A stretch of 34,977 nucleotides of DNA from JBFWIW01 sp050253535 (GTDB lineage: Bacteria; Bacillota; Clostridia; Oscillospirales; Oscillospiraceae): positions 1 through 34,977 of the forward strand of contig JBFWIW010000030.1 of NCBI GenBank assembly GCA_050253535.1. The letters are read 5' to 3'. The notes under the pieces are model-generated. The model saw nothing but the letters and a program-made list of their open reading frames with translations, ran no database searches and had not been told where the DNA came from. This document shows positions 25,216-33,922 of the stretch, one piece after another (position 1 is the stretch's first letter; every line of letters starts with the position of its first letter). Made by a program: the position numbers and the translations under genes.

Positions 25216-27255
25216 TTACTTAATAAGCTCGTCTTCCGCGCTGAACGTATAGCTCATGGAAGGATCTGAAAAATAACTATCCAGAATCTCCTTTGCGGCG
25301 GAGGCGAGACCGGAGCCGGATCCGCCTTTTTCAACGACTACCGCGACCGCTATTTCTGGATCATCGGCAGGCGCATAACATACAAAAACGCCGGTGTTTG
25401 CTGTTGCCGAGTCGGACTGAACTGTGCCGGTCTTGGCTGCTACCTTCACAGGATAGTCTTTAAAGATGGAATAGGCCGTGCCTCCGCTCGACGTAACGGC
25501 CCGCATCCCCTCCTGAAGTATCTTGATATAGTCTTCGGGATCGTCAATGACGGATGAGACGACAGGCCTATTCTCATAGAGTTTTTCGGAGTAGTCCGAC
25601 GACTTTGTCTGCTCCAGGAGTGTTGCCTTATAACGTGTGCCGTCGTTTGCGATTGTGGCGACATAGTTTGCGAGCTGGATGGGCGTAAACATGTTATAGC
25701 TCTGGCCTATGACGGCCATAAGTGTGTCGGCAGCCCACCAGCCCTCGTTCAGAGTGGCTTTTTTATACTCGGGGGAAGCAATTGCGCCTACCGATTCCGC
25801 CACCTCAACACCTGTTTTGGAACCCAGACCGAATAGGGCGGCGGCGTCCGATATTGCATCTATGCCGATGTTGTCGCCCACTACGTAGAAGAAGTAGTTG
25901 CAGGAATGCGCGAGTGCGCCGACGACGTCCAGTGTCCCGTGATTTCCCGGGTAAATCCAGCAGGTAGGCTGAAAGTCGGGGTATCTGGTATATTTGCCCT
26001 TGTCCGTTATCGTTGTCCAGCGGGTTATGAAATTTGCACGCAGTCCAGCGAAAGACGATACCATTTTGAATGTGGAGCCCGGGTTATAGGTGCCGAGCAT
26101 GGCTCTGTTCCAGAGCGGTAAAAGCGGGTCGGCGGCTAGGGAGGAATAATCCGATAAAAAGGTAGCGGGGTCGTAGGTGGGGTAGTCCGCGGCGGCGAGC
26201 ACCCCGCCGGTTTTGACGTCTATGACCACGGCGGACGCGCCGGTGGCCTTTTCCTCGTCCTCGCTGCGCGAGGCGTTTATCGAGTCGACGGCCTCGGCGA
26301 TGGCCTTCTCCGCCGCGGCCTGTATCCCGATGTCGAGGGTAATATAGACGTTCTGTCCTGAGACGGCCGGCGTCTCGGACAAAACATTCATGACCGCTCC
26401 GTCGGCGTTGGTGTTGACGGTCATGGAGCCGTCCGTCCCGTGCAGATATTCCTCGAAGGCCTTTTCGACGCCGTCCCTGCCCACCACGGCGTCCATGGAG
26501 TAGCCGAGTTCCTTGTACGTCTCGTACTCGGAGGGGCTCATGAGCCCGGTATAGCCGAGTATCTGCGCGGCGTTTTTGGTGTGGTACTCGCGCCGGTAGG
26601 AGGTGTCGATGCTGACACAGGGGAAGTCCTGCTCCAGGACGACTGAGATGAAGTCCACACCCACGTCCTCGGCGAAGATATAGTCCGCCATGCCCACGAT
26701 GATGCGCAGGTCCAGCTCGTAGCGGATGCCGATAATCCGCCGCACGTCCGCGAGGCCTGTCTTATAGTCGAGGCCGTAGTATCCCTTCATCCAGACGATG
26801 AGGTCGGAGGCGGAGATGGCGGGGTCAAGGTGAAAATACTCGAGATACTTATCAAGGCGGCTCTTCTGAATATCGGTCATGCTCTCCAGATAGGAGAACG
26901 GGCCGCTCATGGTTACGGGAAAAGTGTCGTTGTACTGCACGCCGTTTTCAAGTGCGGTGTTAATTAGCCGCAGGATGGTTCCGTTCGGATCATCTGACTT
27001 AAGGAGCGCCTTGCGTGATATGTTCACGTTGTAAACGGGCGTGCTGGATACAAGCAGGACGCCGTTGCGGTCCAGAATATCGCCCCTCTGAGCGGTTATC
27101 GTTGAGGTGGTGACGATGGAATTTGCCGATATCTCGACATACTCCTTGCCATTTATTATCTGGAGCTCATAGAGCGAGGACGCATATATGGACAAAAGGA
27201 TGGCGAGGATGACGAAAAGGACTATTATCCTTGCAGGGCGAACGAGCTTTTCCAT
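25216..27255 (-). CDS. mrdA: Penicillin-binding protein 2 (elongasome transpeptidase)
   Basis: A 679-residue class B penicillin-binding protein that cross-links peptidoglycan during elongation with RodA and MreCD. One N-terminal membrane helix (about 9-27) is followed by a PBP dimer domain (QRGDILDRNGVLL) and the transpeptidase domain with active-site STFK (about 394-397), SCN, and KTGT (about 607-610). The KTG motif and serine site are intact. GGAG lies before the ATG. It follows mreD by 69 bases, as in the usual mreBCD-mrdA order. A long PBP dimer region makes it somewhat larger than enteric PBP2, as is common in Firmicutes. No rodA partner is in the window. Confidence 0.94.
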   Translation of the reverse strand: MEKLVRPARIIVLFVILAILLSIYASSLYELQIINGKEYVEISANSIVTTSTITAQRGDILDRNGVLLVSSTPVYNVNISRKALLKSDDPNGTILRLINTALENGVQYNDTFPVTMSGPFSYLESMTDIQKSRLDKYLEYFHLDPAISASDLIVWMKGYYGLDYKTGLADVRRIIGIRYELDLRIIVGMADYIFAEDVGVDFISVVLEQDFPCVSIDTSYRREYHTKNAAQILGYTGLMSPSEYETYKELGYSMDAVVGRDGVEKAFEEYLHGTDGSMTVNTNADGAVMNVLSETPAVSGQNVYITLDIGIQAAAEKAIAEAVDSINASRSEDEEKATGASAVVIDVKTGGVLAAADYPTYDPATFLSDYSSLAADPLLPLWNRAMLGTYNPGSTFKMVSSFAGLRANFITRWTTITDKGKYTRYPDFQPTCWIYPGNHGTLDVVGALAHSCNYFFYVVGDNIGIDAISDAAALFGLGSKTGVEVAESVGAIASPEYKKATLNEGWWAADTLMAVIGQSYNMFTPIQLANYVATIANDGTRYKATLLEQTKSSDYSEKLYENRPVVSSVIDDPEDYIKILQEGMRAVTSSGGTAYSIFKDYPVKVAAKTGTVQSDSATANTGVFVCYAPADDPEIAVAVVVEKGGSGSGLASAAKEILDSYFSDPSMSYTFSAEDELIK

Positions 27256-27324
27256 TTAATCTCCTTTGAAAACGATGGGGCAAAAGCCTAATCAACGCGT
27301 CAGAAACTGGTCCGTATCGGCACC

Positions 27325-27834
27325 TTAAGGCGTGCGCGAGGAGCGTCCGACAAGGCGCACGAGGTAGTAAAGCGGAAGGGTGAAGAAGAGGGAATAGAGC
27401 GTCTGCCTGAGCGCCGTTCCCAAAAGCGGCAGAAAGCTGACGCCGCCGTATACGAAAAGGCCGAACATCTGGCACAGCGCCAGTGCTAAGAGAGAGCAAG
27501 CGGCCGCAAAAACGTACGAGGGGAACCCGTGCGCGAGAACCGTGTCGGACAGCATACCGACAGTAAGCCCGATAACGGTCAGGATGATGGTGCACTCTAT
27601 CGCAGGCTGGTTTAAAGAGACGTCGCAGAGGATGCCGGCGAAGAGTCCAAATATTCCGCCGCTTACAACCCCCTCCAGAAGGGCGACGCCGACAACCGCA
27701 ACCGGAAGGATGAGAGGCTTTACGCCGAAGAGCGGCAAGTACGGAAAGACCGCCGCCTGAAAAAAGTACAGAGTTATGAGCAAAAGCGCATGCAGCAGCA
27801 CCGTTATTATGGTTTTCGGGCGTATCTTCGGCAT
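27325..27834 (-). CDS. mreD: Rod shape-determining protein MreD
   Basis: A 169-residue polytopic membrane protein of the elongasome. Hydrophobic segments follow one another over nearly the whole length (LLHALLLITLYFFQ, LILPVAVVGVALLEG, IFGLFAGILCDVS, YVFAAACSLLALALC and others), with the short GLFAGILCDVS motif seen in MreD. The ATG follows the mreC stop codon after one base, so translation is coupled. Sequence conservation in MreD is low, so the call rests on topology, size and position between mreC and mrdA. Confidence 0.9.
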   Translation of the reverse strand: MPKIRPKTIITVLLHALLLITLYFFQAAVFPYLPLFGVKPLILPVAVVGVALLEGVVSGGIFGLFAGILCDVSLNQPAIECTIILTVIGLTVGMLSDTVLAHGFPSYVFAAACSLLALALCQMFGLFVYGGVSFLPLLGTALRQTLYSLFFTLPLYYLVRLVGRSSRTP

Positions 27835-27835
27835 T

Positions 27836-28693
27836 TTACGGCTGCGCCTCCAGTTTAAAGTCGGTTATCACATAGACGTTTGTCAGCGAATCAAAATTGG
27901 CGGAGGGCTCAATAACGGCGTAATCTCCGAGCCCCGACGGGTCTGTGACCATATCGGCAACAGAGCCTATCTCAAGTCCCTGCGGGTATACACCGCCCTT
28001 TCCTGAGGCAATGATGGTATCATCGGCTAAAAGCTTTGTGTCCTCAGGCAGATATGAGAGTCGAAGCCGGCCCTCGCCCATGAGCGAAAAATCGCCCTGT
28101 GCAACGGCAGATTCGCCCGTCTTAAATATAGTGGCTCCGACGGAGGAAGAGGTGTCGAGTATAGTCGTCACTGTGGCGGAGGAGGGATTGACCTCTGTTA
28201 TTTTGCCAACGACGTAGCTGAGTTCCGTAATTACCGGGTCACCTATGGCAATCCCGTCATCCGTACCCTTTCCAATGGTGAAAGAGGATTCCCAGTTGGA
28301 CGCGCTCCAGGATATTAACGTTGCGGAGACCAACTCATACTCCGAGTGCCGTTCGCTCATATTAAGAAGCTCGCGCAGGCGCTCGTTTTCGGCGGATATC
28401 TCGGTGTACTCGCGATACTCCTCCTCAAGCTGCGCGACCTTCTCCCGGAGTTCATCGTTCTCGGCCACTATCTGGTCGTATTTGTACATATAACCATAGA
28501 GCTTTTCCAGGGAGGAGACGAGAGACGACATTACGCTCTTCCCGGGCGCCGAGGCCATATTGATCCCGGAGGAGATTGCATCTGTCCCCGTGGAGGCTTT
28601 TGCAAGCGTAACGGCTGACATTATGGCTACGAGAAGGGCTGCCACGGCTATAATCACGACTTTTTTGTTAAAAAAATTTCTCAAAGCCTTCAC
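27836..28693 (-). CDS. mreC: Rod shape-determining protein MreC
   Basis: A 285-residue bitopic protein linking MreB filaments with periplasm-side peptidoglycan synthases. One N-terminal membrane helix (about 11-31) is followed by a coiled coil (about 65-115, ENDELREKVAQLEEEY) and the beta-barrel domain with VTTILDTSSSVGA and LSYLPEDTKLLADD. The frame begins at GTG 28693, inside the last codons of maf (26-base overlap); a TTG at 28684 gives MRNFFNKK with AAGGTG six bases upstream and is a reasonable alternative start. Both options put the ribosome binding site inside maf. Confidence 0.93.
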   Translation of the reverse strand: MKALRNFFNKKVVIIAVAALLVAIMSAVTLAKASTGTDAISSGINMASAPGKSVMSSLVSSLEKLYGYMYKYDQIVAENDELREKVAQLEEEYREYTEISAENERLRELLNMSERHSEYELVSATLISWSASNWESSFTIGKGTDDGIAIGDPVITELSYVVGKITEVNPSSATVTTILDTSSSVGATIFKTGESAVAQGDFSLMGEGRLRLSYLPEDTKLLADDTIIASGKGGVYPQGLEIGSVADMVTDPSGLGDYAVIEPSANFDSLTNVYVITDFKLEAQP

Positions 28694-29282
28694 CTTTCGA
28701 GAGATAAGTTAAAAGCGGAAAACCTATTTCCTGAAGCAATTCGTAAAACCTAACGAGCGGAAAGCCCATGACATTGAAGAAGTCACCCTCTATGCGCTCA
28801 ACAAGCAGAGCACCAGCGCCCTGCGCCCCGTAAGAACCGGCTTTGTCCATCGGCTCGCCGGTCGAGACATACCAATCTATCTCCGCGGCGCTGAGTTCGC
28901 GGAAGTATACGTCCGTCTCATCAAAGCAGGTTGCCTTTCTTCCCTTCCATATAAGCGCAACGCCGGAATAAACGGTATGGCAGCGCCCCGAGAGCCGGCG
29001 CAGCATTTTCCGAGCGTCGTTTTCATCAGCGGGCTTTCCCAAAAATCCGCCGTCGTGATAAACAAGCGTATCGGCAGCGATGATGAGGTCGTCCTCCGCG
29101 CATTTAGCGGCAACCTCTTCGGCCTTAGCGCCCGCGATCAGGCGGACGGCCTCTCCCGGGGTTACGTTGGCGCTGACTTCCTCCTCGCCATCGGCGGGGA
29201 TTATTTTGAAATTTTTGAAGCCCAGAGCGGTGAGAAGCTCTCGCCGCCTTGGTGATTTTGATGCTAAAACAATGTCCATCAT
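28668..29282 (-). CDS. maf: Maf family nucleotide pyrophosphatase
   Basis: A 204-residue Maf protein, a house-cleaning pyrophosphatase for dTTP/UTP or modified nucleotides; its name comes from a septum defect on overexpression. The hallmark SKSPRRRELL is at residues 8-17; EEVSANVTPGE, ADTLVYHDGGFLGKP and VERIEGDFFNVMGFPL complete the active site and family pattern. Two start codons in a row (29282, 29279) are possible, with GGAG upstream; the first overlaps the stop of the U32 gene as ATGA. Position in front of mreC is the normal order in Clostridia. Confidence 0.94.
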   Translation of the reverse strand: MMDIVLASKSPRRRELLTALGFKNFKIIPADGEEEVSANVTPGEAVRLIAGAKAEEVAAKCAEDDLIIAADTLVYHDGGFLGKPADENDARKMLRRLSGRCHTVYSGVALIWKGRKATCFDETDVYFRELSAAEIDWYVSTGEPMDKAGSYGAQGAGALLVERIEGDFFNVMGFPLVRFYELLQEIGFPLLTYLSKGEGFEKFF

Positions 29283-31599
29283 TCGACTCCGCGTGTATAC
29301 AGCCCCCGAGTATAACCGCCCGGGTCATAGTCGCCCAGACCTAGGTAGCGGCGCAGAACGGATGTGCATTCTATGGCGTTCTCAGTTGTAAACATGAGCC
29401 GCGCGCCCCAAAGACCGTAGTTTTTATAGGATTCCTGCCTGTCGGCAAGGAAGAGCTTTTTACAGTTTAAAACCACGCTCCGGCAGCCATATTCCCGAAC
29501 AACGGGAAAGGTGAAGCCGGTGCGGTCGGTGAGCCCCGGAAAATTGTCACAGGAGCAGAGTCCCGCGGCGTTTTTAACGATGCAGTTTTCGGTCAGCATG
29601 AGGGGAAGACGCCCGTAAACTATCATTTCAGCGTCAAGGGGCTTGGATACGTCGCGTATCTGTTCCAACCTCATCTCGAAAGAGAGTGTGGCGGACTTGA
29701 GTCCGAGCCCACGCAGAACAACGAGCGTCTGAGAGTTGTAGGCGTTAAGCCCAAAGTCTCCGCGCACCTCAAACCCAAGGCTTTTGGCGAACAGGATATG
29801 ACCTATATTGCCCGAGAGCACCTCTGCCACGCCGTATTTTCGCTTTGCGGAGACGAGGAGCTTTTTTATTTCGGGGAGCTCGTGGTCGCGTATTACACGC
29901 GGCAATACGGGGCAGATGGTTATCTCCTGATTATTCAGAAATGGCGCGAGCGCCTGTTCAGCGGAGGAAAATTCTGTGATAGGCAGGTAGACTACGCGGG
30001 GGGACAGATCCGCCATTGCTTTAGAAAGCTGCGAGGCGCGGAGCACGGAGACGGTAGTACAGGGCGGCTCCGTGTGCCCCTTTATTTTGGGATGCATGAG
30101 GAGTTCACTTTCCGCCCGGGGTGCTAAGGGGCGGCGCTTTTCAAATAATTCAGCGAGAACCACTCGGCGCATCTCGTTTATGGCTGAGGTGGAAAGTGAA
30201 AGTCCACGGTCCACCGCGCTTTTGACCCCATCGCAGTAAAACGGCGTTCCGCCGGTCTTATAGAGCTGAGTTTGGAGAGTCGTCGGCGTCAACTCTCTGT
30301 GAAACGCGGGCTCAGGCAGAATGCCGACGGTCATGGCTGTGTTTCCGTGGTCGTCCGCTGCAAGGAGTTCGGCGGGCCGGCCGTCTTTTACGATGCCGAC
30401 GAAGCGGACAGGGACACGCTGGTATTCTCCGTTTAAATAGCCGCGCCTCGCGGCGGCAAATTCCGGCGGCTCCTTTTTGTCGGCCTCAAGGCGCACGCCG
30501 AACANNNNNNNNNNNNNNNNNNNNNNNNNNNNNNNNNNNNNNNNNNNNNNNNNNNNNNNNNNNNNNNNNNNNNNNNNNNNNNNNNNNNNNNNNNNNNNNN
30601 NNNNCGGCCGTCTTTTACGATGCCGACGAAGCGGACAGGGACACGCTGGTATTCTCCGTTTAAATAGCCGCGCCTCGCGGCGGCAAATTCCGGCGGCTCC
30701 TTTTTGTCGGCCTCAAGGCGCACGCCGAACATCGCAGAACCTTTTTTGCCGGTAAAATACCCGTCTGTGAAGCCCTGGCGCGAAAATGCGCTCTGGAGTA
30801 TTGCCATATCCTCGTCAGAGGGAGGCCGCGCGTCTTTTATGGCACGGGAGTATATGCTGGTGACGATGGCGACGTATTCGGGGCGGCGCATACGCCCCTC
30901 TATCTTGAGACATTTCACGCCGATTTTTTGGAGTTCGTTCAGCCGCCGGACAAGGCAGTTATCCTTAAGACTTAGGGGATATTCAGTACCCTTGCCTCCG
31001 GTGTTGTAATTCAGCCGGCACGGCTGTGCGCAGAGACCGCGGTTACCACTCCTTCTCCCGATGACGGCGCTCATATAGCACTGTCCGGAATAGGACATAC
31101 AGAGAGCGCCATGGGCGAAGACTTCTATCTCCACCGGGGAATTTCTGCAAATATATTCTATCTCGTCGCGCGGCAATTCGCGTGCCAGGACGACACGGGT
31201 GACACCCATCGCGGCAGCGACCCGCACCCCCTCCAAATTGTGGATACTCATCTGCGTACTTGCATGCACCGGCATGTCGGGTACGACTTGGCGGATGGCC
31301 TGAAGCGCTCCGAGGTCCTGCACCAGAATGGCGTCCGCGCCCAGGCGCGACGCTTTTTTTGCAAATTCCGCGACAAACGGGAGTTCGCGGTCATCCGAGA
31401 GGGTATTTAATGTCACATATGTTTTTACGCCGCGGACACGGCAGTATTCCGCGGCTTTTCCGAACTCTTCGTCAGAGAAATTTTTGGCGTTGCGGCGGGC
31501 GTTAAAATCACCGAAGCCGAGGTAAACGGCGTCAGCACCGTTCTGAACGGCGGCGACTACAGCCTCGGGCGAGCCCGCTGGAGAAAGAAGTTCAAGCAT
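29279..31599 (-). CDS. U32 family peptidase with DUF3656 (RlhA/YdcP-like), split only by an assembly gap
   Basis: The true gene is one frame: the N-terminal part (start ATG 31599 with AAAGGTG upstream, MLELLSPAGSPEAVVAA) and the C-terminal part are interrupted by 100 N. Removing the N run and one of the two identical 127-bp flanks (227 bases) restores the frame and gives about 697 residues. The N-terminal half is a U32 domain with cysteine motifs HGALCMSYSGQCYMS and GLCAQPCR, which in this family hold an iron-sulfur cluster. The middle holds a DUF3656-like region (EFAAARRGYLNGEYQR, YKTGGTPFYCDG). E. coli RlhA of this type hydroxylates a 23S rRNA cytidine; other U32 proteins are called collagenase-like. 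The exact role is not known. Confidence 0.85.
30505..30604. other. Assembly gap (100 N) with 127-bp duplicated flanks
   Basis: The 127 bases before the gap (30378-30504) are identical to the 127 bases after it (30605-30731). This is the expected trace of two contigs that overlap by one k-mer and were scaffolded instead of merged. Confidence 0.95.
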
Positions 31600-31659
31600 G
31601 GTAGGCACCTTTATATGGTTTAATTTGCCATCGGCGCAACCAGCGCCGAAGCTGAAATG

Positions 31660-31692
31660 TGCGCTTTTGCCTACAGCGTGGGCAAAAGCGCA
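31660..31692. repeat. 12-bp inverted repeat between gatD and the U32 gene
   Basis: TGCGCTTTTGCC (31660-31671) and its exact complement (31681-31692) with a nine-base loop. It lies directly beside a second hairpin at 31694-31719 and near a third, GGCGC/GCGCC (31633-31647). Confidence 0.6.
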
Positions 31693-31693
31693 T

Positions 31694-31719
31694 AAAATAA
31701 CTGTTTTTGCAGTTATTTT
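31694..31719 (-). terminator. Terminator after murT-gatD
   Basis: Read on the minus strand, AAAATAACTG and its complement (31694-31703 with 31710-31719) form a 10-bp stem with a six-base loop, the right arm ending in TTATTTTATG. It lies 40 bases beyond the gatD stop. Confidence 0.6.
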
Positions 31720-31759
31720 ATCACAATGGTTAACTATGGGGAATGCCAAATTTTACCGT

Positions 31760-32470
31760 TCAGTAGATGAAACCTCGGTCCGGCTCGGAAAACTCCTTAA
31801 CCCGCAAATTATATACGTCGTATGCCGCTTCCTCGAAGGCGAGCGTTTCGGAGTCCGCGCCAATGAGCGCCAGAAGATACTTCGCAAACGGCGGATTTAA
31901 TATCACGACGGGCCCTAAAATATAGGTTGCCATAAAATTGCCCAGCCTGAAGCCCTCCTTCGATATGTCGGGATTTCTTCCGGCGCCGCGTACCGTATCG
32001 AAAAGGCCGTCCCCGCCTTCCCCATATGAGTGGGAAAACTGGCTTTTAAAACCGATGATGGTGTCGTCCCCGAATTTTCCGAGGTAGAGGGAATTGTAAC
32101 GGGCCATCATTACCCGCTTTGCGTATGTGTCGAAAAGGCCGAGGCATTCAATTCGGGAACCGTCCTCGTTTTCAATGTACTGTCCGAACAGTTCCATGGC
32201 GTTCCCGGTGACAAGGAAAGCCTGTCCGCCTTTTATCAGCTGCGCTATCCTGTCCTTGTGCGGCATCAGTGCAGAGACGGCGAGCGCCTGCCCACGCTCG
32301 GTTGTAGAGCCGATATAGACCAAAGAGACGCCTCCCTCCAGAAATGCGGGAGAATCCTTGAGTCCGGTTTCGATTATTTCCGCATCACTGCAGCAGCGGG
32401 CCAGATAGCGGACATTCATAAGGTCGCCGAAAAGGTTGCATATTTCGGGATAAAGTATCTCAATCTTCAT
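31760..32470 (-). CDS. gatD: GatD-like type 1 glutamine amidotransferase, catalytic Cys and His absent
   Basis: A 236-residue protein with the GatD fold order: N-terminal LYPEICNLFGDLMNVRYLARC, VSLVYIG-GQALA, the position of the nucleophile elbow, and a C-terminal YILGP-LNPP segment. With MurT, GatD amidates lipid II glutamate, taking ammonia from glutamine by a Cys-His pair. Here the elbow reads FLVTGNAMELFG, with Gly89 where family members have the nucleophile Cys (CGG-Q-LG), and the TYLHGP motif reads TYILGP, with Leu185 where the catalytic His belongs. Glutaminase activity is thus not expected. The ATG overlaps the murT stop (ATGA, 32467-32470), as in true murT-gatD operons. The alignment is from memory. 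Confidence 0.82.
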   Translation of the reverse strand: MKIEILYPEICNLFGDLMNVRYLARCCSDAEIIETGLKDSPAFLEGGVSLVYIGSTTERGQALAVSALMPHKDRIAQLIKGGQAFLVTGNAMELFGQYIENEDGSRIECLGLFDTYAKRVMMARYNSLYLGKFGDDTIIGFKSQFSHSYGEGGDGLFDTVRGAGRNPDISKEGFRLGNFMATYILGPVVILNPPFAKYLLALIGADSETLAFEEAAYDVYNLRVKEFSEPDRGFIY

Positions 32471-33840
32471 TTTGCCGCCTCCTCAGCAAGGTGCGCTATT
32501 CTCTCGCGAACACGTAAGGCGAGGGTAAGTGAGTCGGTACCGTAAAAAACATATACGGAATCACCGGGCGTAAAATTGAGGAGCTCCGACGCCTTAAATT
32601 CATCCATCTCACAGTATATTTTTTCGTCAGGTACTCCGGCAAGCAGGAGGCGCAGACGGTAATCCTTAGCACGTGAGCCGGTGACAACGATCTGCGATAT
32701 GTCGCCGCTTGCAAGAAACTCGAAGTCGCAGTCATAGAGCCAGCACGTGTTTTCGGACCAGTGTTTCACGTCCCCGAGACAGTTCATCATGAGGAAGAGC
32801 TCTTTTCTGCCGGGACGAGAAGCGACATAATCAAATGCGCGGGAGACGGCGAGAGCGTTTTTTTCCTTTGCCATCTGCATTACAAGGCGGATATTTCCCA
32901 CGTCCTCCTCATTATGGCGGGTCTCCACAATCTTGGTTTTTTCCATGTCGGCGGTGGCCTCAACCAGAGAAAAACCGAGCTGACACAGCGCGGCAATGAC
33001 CGTTACCATGTTATAGACGTTGAAAATACTGTCGGAGAGGAGCTTTACGCCGCATGTTTCGCCGCCGTGAACGATATCCATGGACATGCTGTCAAAGTCG
33101 ACGTTTTCTGCGGCAAAGTCATAGGGAGGGGACTCGAAACCGCACACCGAACACCGCGCCTTGCCTATGTGGTGGTAGCGCAGGTATTCGTAGTCGAGCG
33201 TTCCGCTGCATTTGGGGCATATTCTCATGTCGTTTATGAGGTTTATGCAGTTGGTTCGATCTGTCTCCATTTTATCTATGCCGAAGTACGCCCTGTCATT
33301 TTCGGGCGAAACGCCTGAAGATATCAGATCGTCGGCGTTTAAAACAAGTTTGGCTGTCTTAGGTATAGCCTGCGACAGAATGTCTGCTATATAGGCGGGG
33401 TGGGCGTTGCGCATTATAGAATCACGGAAGAGGTTCGTAATAACGACAAGATCCGGGCGGACATAAGGGTATATTTTGAGTGACGAGCGCTCGTCCACCT
33501 CGAAAACCGCGGTACTGTATTTAGCCTTTCCGAAAAGCGAAGCGCCGATTATAAGGCTTGTCGAGATGCCGGAGGCGATGTTTGATCCGGCACGGTTATT
33601 CAAAATCATTTCTCCGCGTGACTCCAGGATGTCGCAGAGCATGTTGCTGACAGTCGTCTTTCCGTTTGTTCCTGTAACGGCGATTATCCTTCCGGGTTTA
33701 CCTATATATTCAAGAAAATCGGGGCATAACTTAAGCGCGAGCTCACCCGGGAAATTTGTGCCGTTGTGTTTTGTTATTTTAAGCGCGGGACGCGACAGTT
33801 TTGCCATCCACAGCGCGAAGAGAAATCTGAATTTACCCAT
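32467..33840 (-). CDS. murT: MurT-like Mur ligase (lipid II isoglutaminyl synthase subunit)
   Basis: A 457-residue Mur ligase homologue. The P-loop VTGTNGKTT is at about residues 55-63, followed by the MurT-type NNRAGSNIASG, and an inserted zinc ribbon with C208, C211, C230, C233 (CPKC, CSVC), which is diagnostic for MurT. The C-terminal DUF1727 region contains WLYDCDFEFL. In MurT this domain normally has a KNPxG motif and an Asp before the conserved W-x-W/Y-D-x-D-F block that completes the GatD triad; here the first reads MAKEKNALA and the second position is Asn364. So the ligase core looks intact but the amidation interface has diverged. AAGAAGG lies seven bases before the ATG. Confidence 0.88.
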   Translation of the reverse strand: MGKFRFLFALWMAKLSRPALKITKHNGTNFPGELALKLCPDFLEYIGKPGRIIAVTGTNGKTTVSNMLCDILESRGEMILNNRAGSNIASGISTSLIIGASLFGKAKYSTAVFEVDERSSLKIYPYVRPDLVVITNLFRDSIMRNAHPAYIADILSQAIPKTAKLVLNADDLISSGVSPENDRAYFGIDKMETDRTNCINLINDMRICPKCSGTLDYEYLRYHHIGKARCSVCGFESPPYDFAAENVDFDSMSMDIVHGGETCGVKLLSDSIFNVYNMVTVIAALCQLGFSLVEATADMEKTKIVETRHNEEDVGNIRLVMQMAKEKNALAVSRAFDYVASRPGRKELFLMMNCLGDVKHWSENTCWLYDCDFEFLASGDISQIVVTGSRAKDYRLRLLLAGVPDEKIYCEMDEFKASELLNFTPGDSVYVFYGTDSLTLALRVRERIAHLAEEAAK

Positions 33841-33922
33841 TTTTCAGCCTTCTTTTGCTTTTGATATAAGGCGGAATGACATACCGCCGCTGGTGTGTTC
33901 GAAAAGGGATGCGGAGGCACGA

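Noticed and set aside
29279..31749. U32 gene as a pseudogene or as two genes
   Set aside because: The interruption is the N gap and a duplicated flank; removing them restores one frame.
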